Positions 60,529 through 64,000 of a stretch of DNA of 64,000 nt are shown piece after piece. This stretch comes from Plantago elongata. Lineage: Eukaryota; Streptophyta; Magnoliopsida; Lamiales; Plantaginaceae. The position numbers and the translations under genes were made by a program. The stretch is from contig JAYMSP010000057.1 of the NCBI GenBank assembly GCA_036897095.1, positions 1 to 64,000 on the forward strand, given 5' to 3'. Every line of letters starts with the position of its first letter. Within the stretch, counting starts at the first letter, position 1. The notes beneath the pieces were generated by a model. It worked only from the letters and a program-made list of their open reading frames with translations, made no database searches and was not told the origin of the DNA.

Positions 60529-63500
60529 CACCCCCGCGGACGAACGCTGAGACTGGAGCGAAAATCTTCAAACAAAACCCGAAGTAGGCCTTTAGTGAAA
60601 ATATCTGATCTGATATCTTGACGGAACATGTAGTACACGAACATCCCCACGAGCAACATGTCTCGAACAAAATATATATCCATCTTGATATGCTTAGTAC
60701 GATGATGCTGAACTGGATTTCCTGATAGGTAAATCGCACTCACGTTCTCACAATATACCAAAGTAGCCTTCGAGACAGGACAATGTAATTCTAGAAGCAA
60801 GTTACGCAGCCAACATGATTCGGCAAATACTTTTGCAACACCTCGATACTCTGCTTCCGCACTCGAACGTGACATGGTAGGCTGTCGCTTAGAGGACCAA
60901 GAGATAAGGTTATCTCCAAGGAATGCGCAATAACCAAAGGTCGATCGTCGAGTATCTGGATACCCTCTCCAATCAACATCAATATACGAGACAAGGGTCA
61001 AACTTGGGGAGGAGTAAAGGTAAACCGTGGGCAAGAGTTCCCTGGATATAACGATAACGAAGGATGTGTTGAAGTGCATTCATGTGAACATATCGAGGAT
61101 AATGCATGTGAAGACATATCTGTTGAACAACATATGAGATATCTGGTCGAGTAAATGTCAAGTATTGAAGAGCACCAGCAAGACTGCGATACTGTGTTGG
61201 ATTGTCGACAACAACCCCATCATCGCGACTGACTTTGGGATTCGAATCTACCAGTGTCGCCGATGGTTTAGAGGAAGACATCCCCGCTCGATCAATAATT
61301 TCTTCAGCATACTTGCTTTGGGAGATCCCATGTTTATGACGAGTAACTGCAATACCAAGGAAGTAATTTAATGGCCCTAGGTCCTTCATAGCAAATTCGG
61401 AAGCAAGGAGTGCCATGATAGAACAACGAAGAGAGTTAGTCGGAGGATGTAGTAAGGATAATATCATCAACGTATAGCAAAAGAAACGCTCGATCCTTGC
61501 CTTTGCTGTAAACAAATAAGGAGTTATCTGAGCGGCTATTGACGAAACCCAATGTTGTCACATAGTCCACAAATCGTCTGTACCAAGCTCGCGGAGCTTG
61601 CTTGAGTCCATAGTCTGGATGAGCAAGCTCGCGGAGCTTGCTTGAGTCCATAGTCTAGATGAGCAGGATCGCGAAACCCCATAGGTTGATGCATATAAAC
61701 TGTCTCCTTAAGTTCCCCATGCAAGAAGGCATTTTTAACATCGAGTTGGTGAATCGACCAATGCTTGGATAAGGCCAGACTCAGAACGGTGCGAATCGTA
61801 GCTGGCTTAACCACAGGGCTAAATGTTTCACCACAATCGATACCCACCTGTTGTGTTTTGCCATCACCTACAAGACGAGCTTTGTGCCTCTCAAAGTCAC
61901 CATTAGATTTAAACTTGTGAGTAAAAATCCACATTGAACGAATAATAATGACATTATGAGGACGAGGCACTAACTCCCACGTCTTATTCTTAATAAGAGC
62001 ATCATATTCGTCGTTCATAGCCAATTTCCAGTTTGAATCCCTAAGGACAGAAACCAGAATATGAGGAAGGGGAGACTTCGTAACCGTAGCTAGATTCACA
62101 TAATCAGGACCATATACGTTGGGGTTAAGGCGGCGAAGCTGAGCTGGAAGATTTGGGGGTCCGGAATAGGTGGAGATTGAACTAGAGATGGTGGCGGTGT
62201 GTGATGCGGAGGAGGTGGCAGAGGCGTATGCGGAATAGGGGAGGCTGGACTAGGCCAGTCGGGTAGCTGCTGGGCAGCAGCGGACTGCTGCGTAGCGGAG
62301 GGCTGCTCGGCAGCAGTCGATCGGGTACATGCCTTAGGAACGGACATTAAGTGAAAACGGAAAGTAGGGATCCTGTTTTCAGAGAATCTAAATTCTACGA
62401 GGGAGAGGAATTTAGACTAGCAAACGGGAACTTAGTTTCATCAGAGATCACATGCCTAGAAATAACAATTTTACGAGACGAAATATCATAACACTTATAA
62501 CCCCTATGATTATCTGGGTACCCCAAAAAAAAGCAAGGTGAGGACCGAGCATGAAGTTTATGAATAGTACTAGATGGTGTAAGGGGGTAGCAAAGGCAAT
62601 TAAACACACGGAGATGGTTATAGGCTGGTTTACAGTGATATAATATTTCTAGCAGTGATTTATGATCCAAGAGTTTGCTGGGTAAAATATTAAGGAGGTA
62701 AGTAGCCATGTTTAAAGCGTGGTGCCAAAAAGAAGAGGCAACGACGCATGAGCAAGCAATGTTCGAATCATATTATTTATGGAGCGAATCTTTCGTTCAG
62801 CCTTACCATTCTGGGAAGAAGTATGAGGAAAAGAAAATCGAAAAGATAATCCATTAGACTCACAAAACTTCCCAAAACGATTATTGTCATACCCCCCACC
62901 CATTGTCACATTGAATGGTTTTGATATTTCGTTCAAATTGGGTAAGTATATAGGTGCGAAAGATCAAGAATTTGCCATACACGTCAGATTCTTGGCAAGA
63001 GGAAAAGTCCATAAGAAGTTTGAGAAATCATCAAGAAAAAGCACATCATACAATGGTCAAGTGAACTTAAAACAGGTAACGCCCATAAATCACTGTGAAT
63101 AATGTCAAAAGGCAACAAAGTTTTATTGAAAGATGACTCAAACGGTAACTTAATCTGTTTACCGAGAATGCAAGAACGACAAATACTAATAGGCTTAGGT
63201 GTATTGCAAACAACATGTTTGTCTAACCTAAGGGACTCAAAAATAGCATGCCCTAGATGACCTAGTTGCTCGTGCCAAGTTGGCGAAGACACAACAGCAA
63301 AAGACAAAGGCTGGTGGGTGGGAAGGTGATATTGGTGAAGGGGTAGAGATCTCCTTGACTATCACATCTCACTATTGACATCCTCGTCTGAAAGTCCTTC
63401 ACATATAATTCATAAGGATCAAATTCGACAGATACAGAATTATCAGAAGTAAATTTGCGAACTGAGATAAAATTCTTAATGATTTTAGGAGCATGCAAAA

Positions 63501-64000
63501 CACACGTAAGACGAAGGGGACGAGTTTTGGAAGGCAAAGTAGTATTCCCACACCCATTGACCGGAATAAATTAACCATACCTACGACAATATTATTATGA
63601 ATGCTCGAATTAGAATAAGACGAGGGCGTACCGTTAGAGGAGGTCATGTGCAATGACACTCCAGAAGCCATATACCAAATTGGTGCAGGCGGGTTCAAGC
63701 TCATCGTGTGCATAGCTGCACTGACATTCGTTGGTACGTAAGTCCCATAAGGTGTGCTAGGAGTGGCATAGGCTTGTGGAACTGGAGGTGATGGCGGGCG
63801 AAACGACGAGCCAGGTGGCTGTGTGGGAAACGGGCACGAAGGGGGCTGAAATTGCGGCACCCATTGTGGTACCCACTGCCAGCTCTCTAGTTGTGTAGCT
63901 TGCCAAGGTACATTCGCCGGAAGTCGCGGATTCCCAGTATTACTTTGAATATTAGTCTTGCCTTGACCATTGTTCTTGCCTATCTTACCTTTCTTTCCTT
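60389..64000 (-). mobile_element. Ty1/copia fossil inserted in a myosin XI intron, running off the window
   Basis: A copia element on the minus strand. Its 3' LTR is 60389-60528 (TG...CA ends), preceded in element sense by a purine tract (CCGCGGGGGTG). Parts from high to low coordinates: gag-like sequence (about 63399-64000), GAG-pre-integrase and integrase (about 62395-63307), reverse transcriptase with YVDD (about 60979-62099) and RNase H (about 60522-61079). It is broken, with several breaks. The 5' LTR lies beyond 64000, so age cannot be read from LTR divergence here. It differs from the copia fossil at 11.4-15.9 kb in sequence and LTR length. Confidence 0.93.

Noticed and set aside
1-64000. 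CRISPR arrays, bacterial operons, plasmid or phage modules
   Set aside because: None seen. Tandem repeats here are minisatellite or transposon-related, and all genes are intron-containing plant genes.

Overview
This window is plant nuclear DNA, almost certainly from a eudicot. It is AT-rich, with widely spaced intron-rich genes of plant families, abundant short DNA transposons (Stowaway-like, hAT-like, Helitron-like), Ty1/copia and Ty3/gypsy fossils and a tRNA-derived SINE. The species cannot be named from sequence reading alone.

Layout. 1-5.4 kb: repeat-rich intergenic DNA with one hAT-like element bounded by an 8-bp target duplication. 5.4-11 kb: an NF-YA transcription factor gene (+), with a long leader intron and a miR169-like site 28 nt after the stop. 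11.4-15.9 kb: a broken Ty1/copia element (-) with two 160-bp LTRs. 16.1-23 kb: WAV2, a membrane-anchored alpha/beta hydrolase (+). 24.7-28.8 kb: an Alfin-like PHD-finger histone reader (+). 29.05-32.23 kb: an interleaved inverted-repeat complex containing a 20-bp minisatellite (foldback-like). 32.9-37 kb: PMIR1, an NT-C2 plastid-movement-related protein (-). 37-41.8 kb: MITEs, a worn Ty3/gypsy remnant, a doubtful F-box-like fragment and SINE copies. 42-46.4 kb: intergenic DNA with a Helitron-type 3' end. 46.4-49.5 kb: glycerophosphocholine acyltransferase (+). 49.6-51.55 kb: a non-autonomous hAT element with a perfect 8-bp target duplication. 51.6-54 kb: degenerate repeats. 54.1-60.36 kb: the C-terminal half of a class XI myosin (XI-K type, -), with IQ motifs 3-6, coiled coil and DIL globular tail. 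60.39-64 kb: a broken Ty1/copia element (-) inserted in a myosin intron only about 30 bp from the 3' splice site and running off the window.

The six host genes do not form one pathway; each is an independent transcription unit. As I recall the Arabidopsis locus numbers, XI-K (At5g20490), AL5 (At5g20510), WAV2 (At5g20520) and PMIR1 (At5g20610) lie close together on chromosome 5, so much of the window looks like a conserved microsyntenic block expanded by transposons. Exon models were built by hand from splice consensus, reading frame and family similarity. All six keep an open frame through every junction.

The items most worth a second look are the foldback-like complex at 29-32 kb, the very short SINE family with clear target duplications, the copia insertion beside a myosin splice acceptor, a GC-AG intron in the same gene, and the two hAT-like elements with target duplications.
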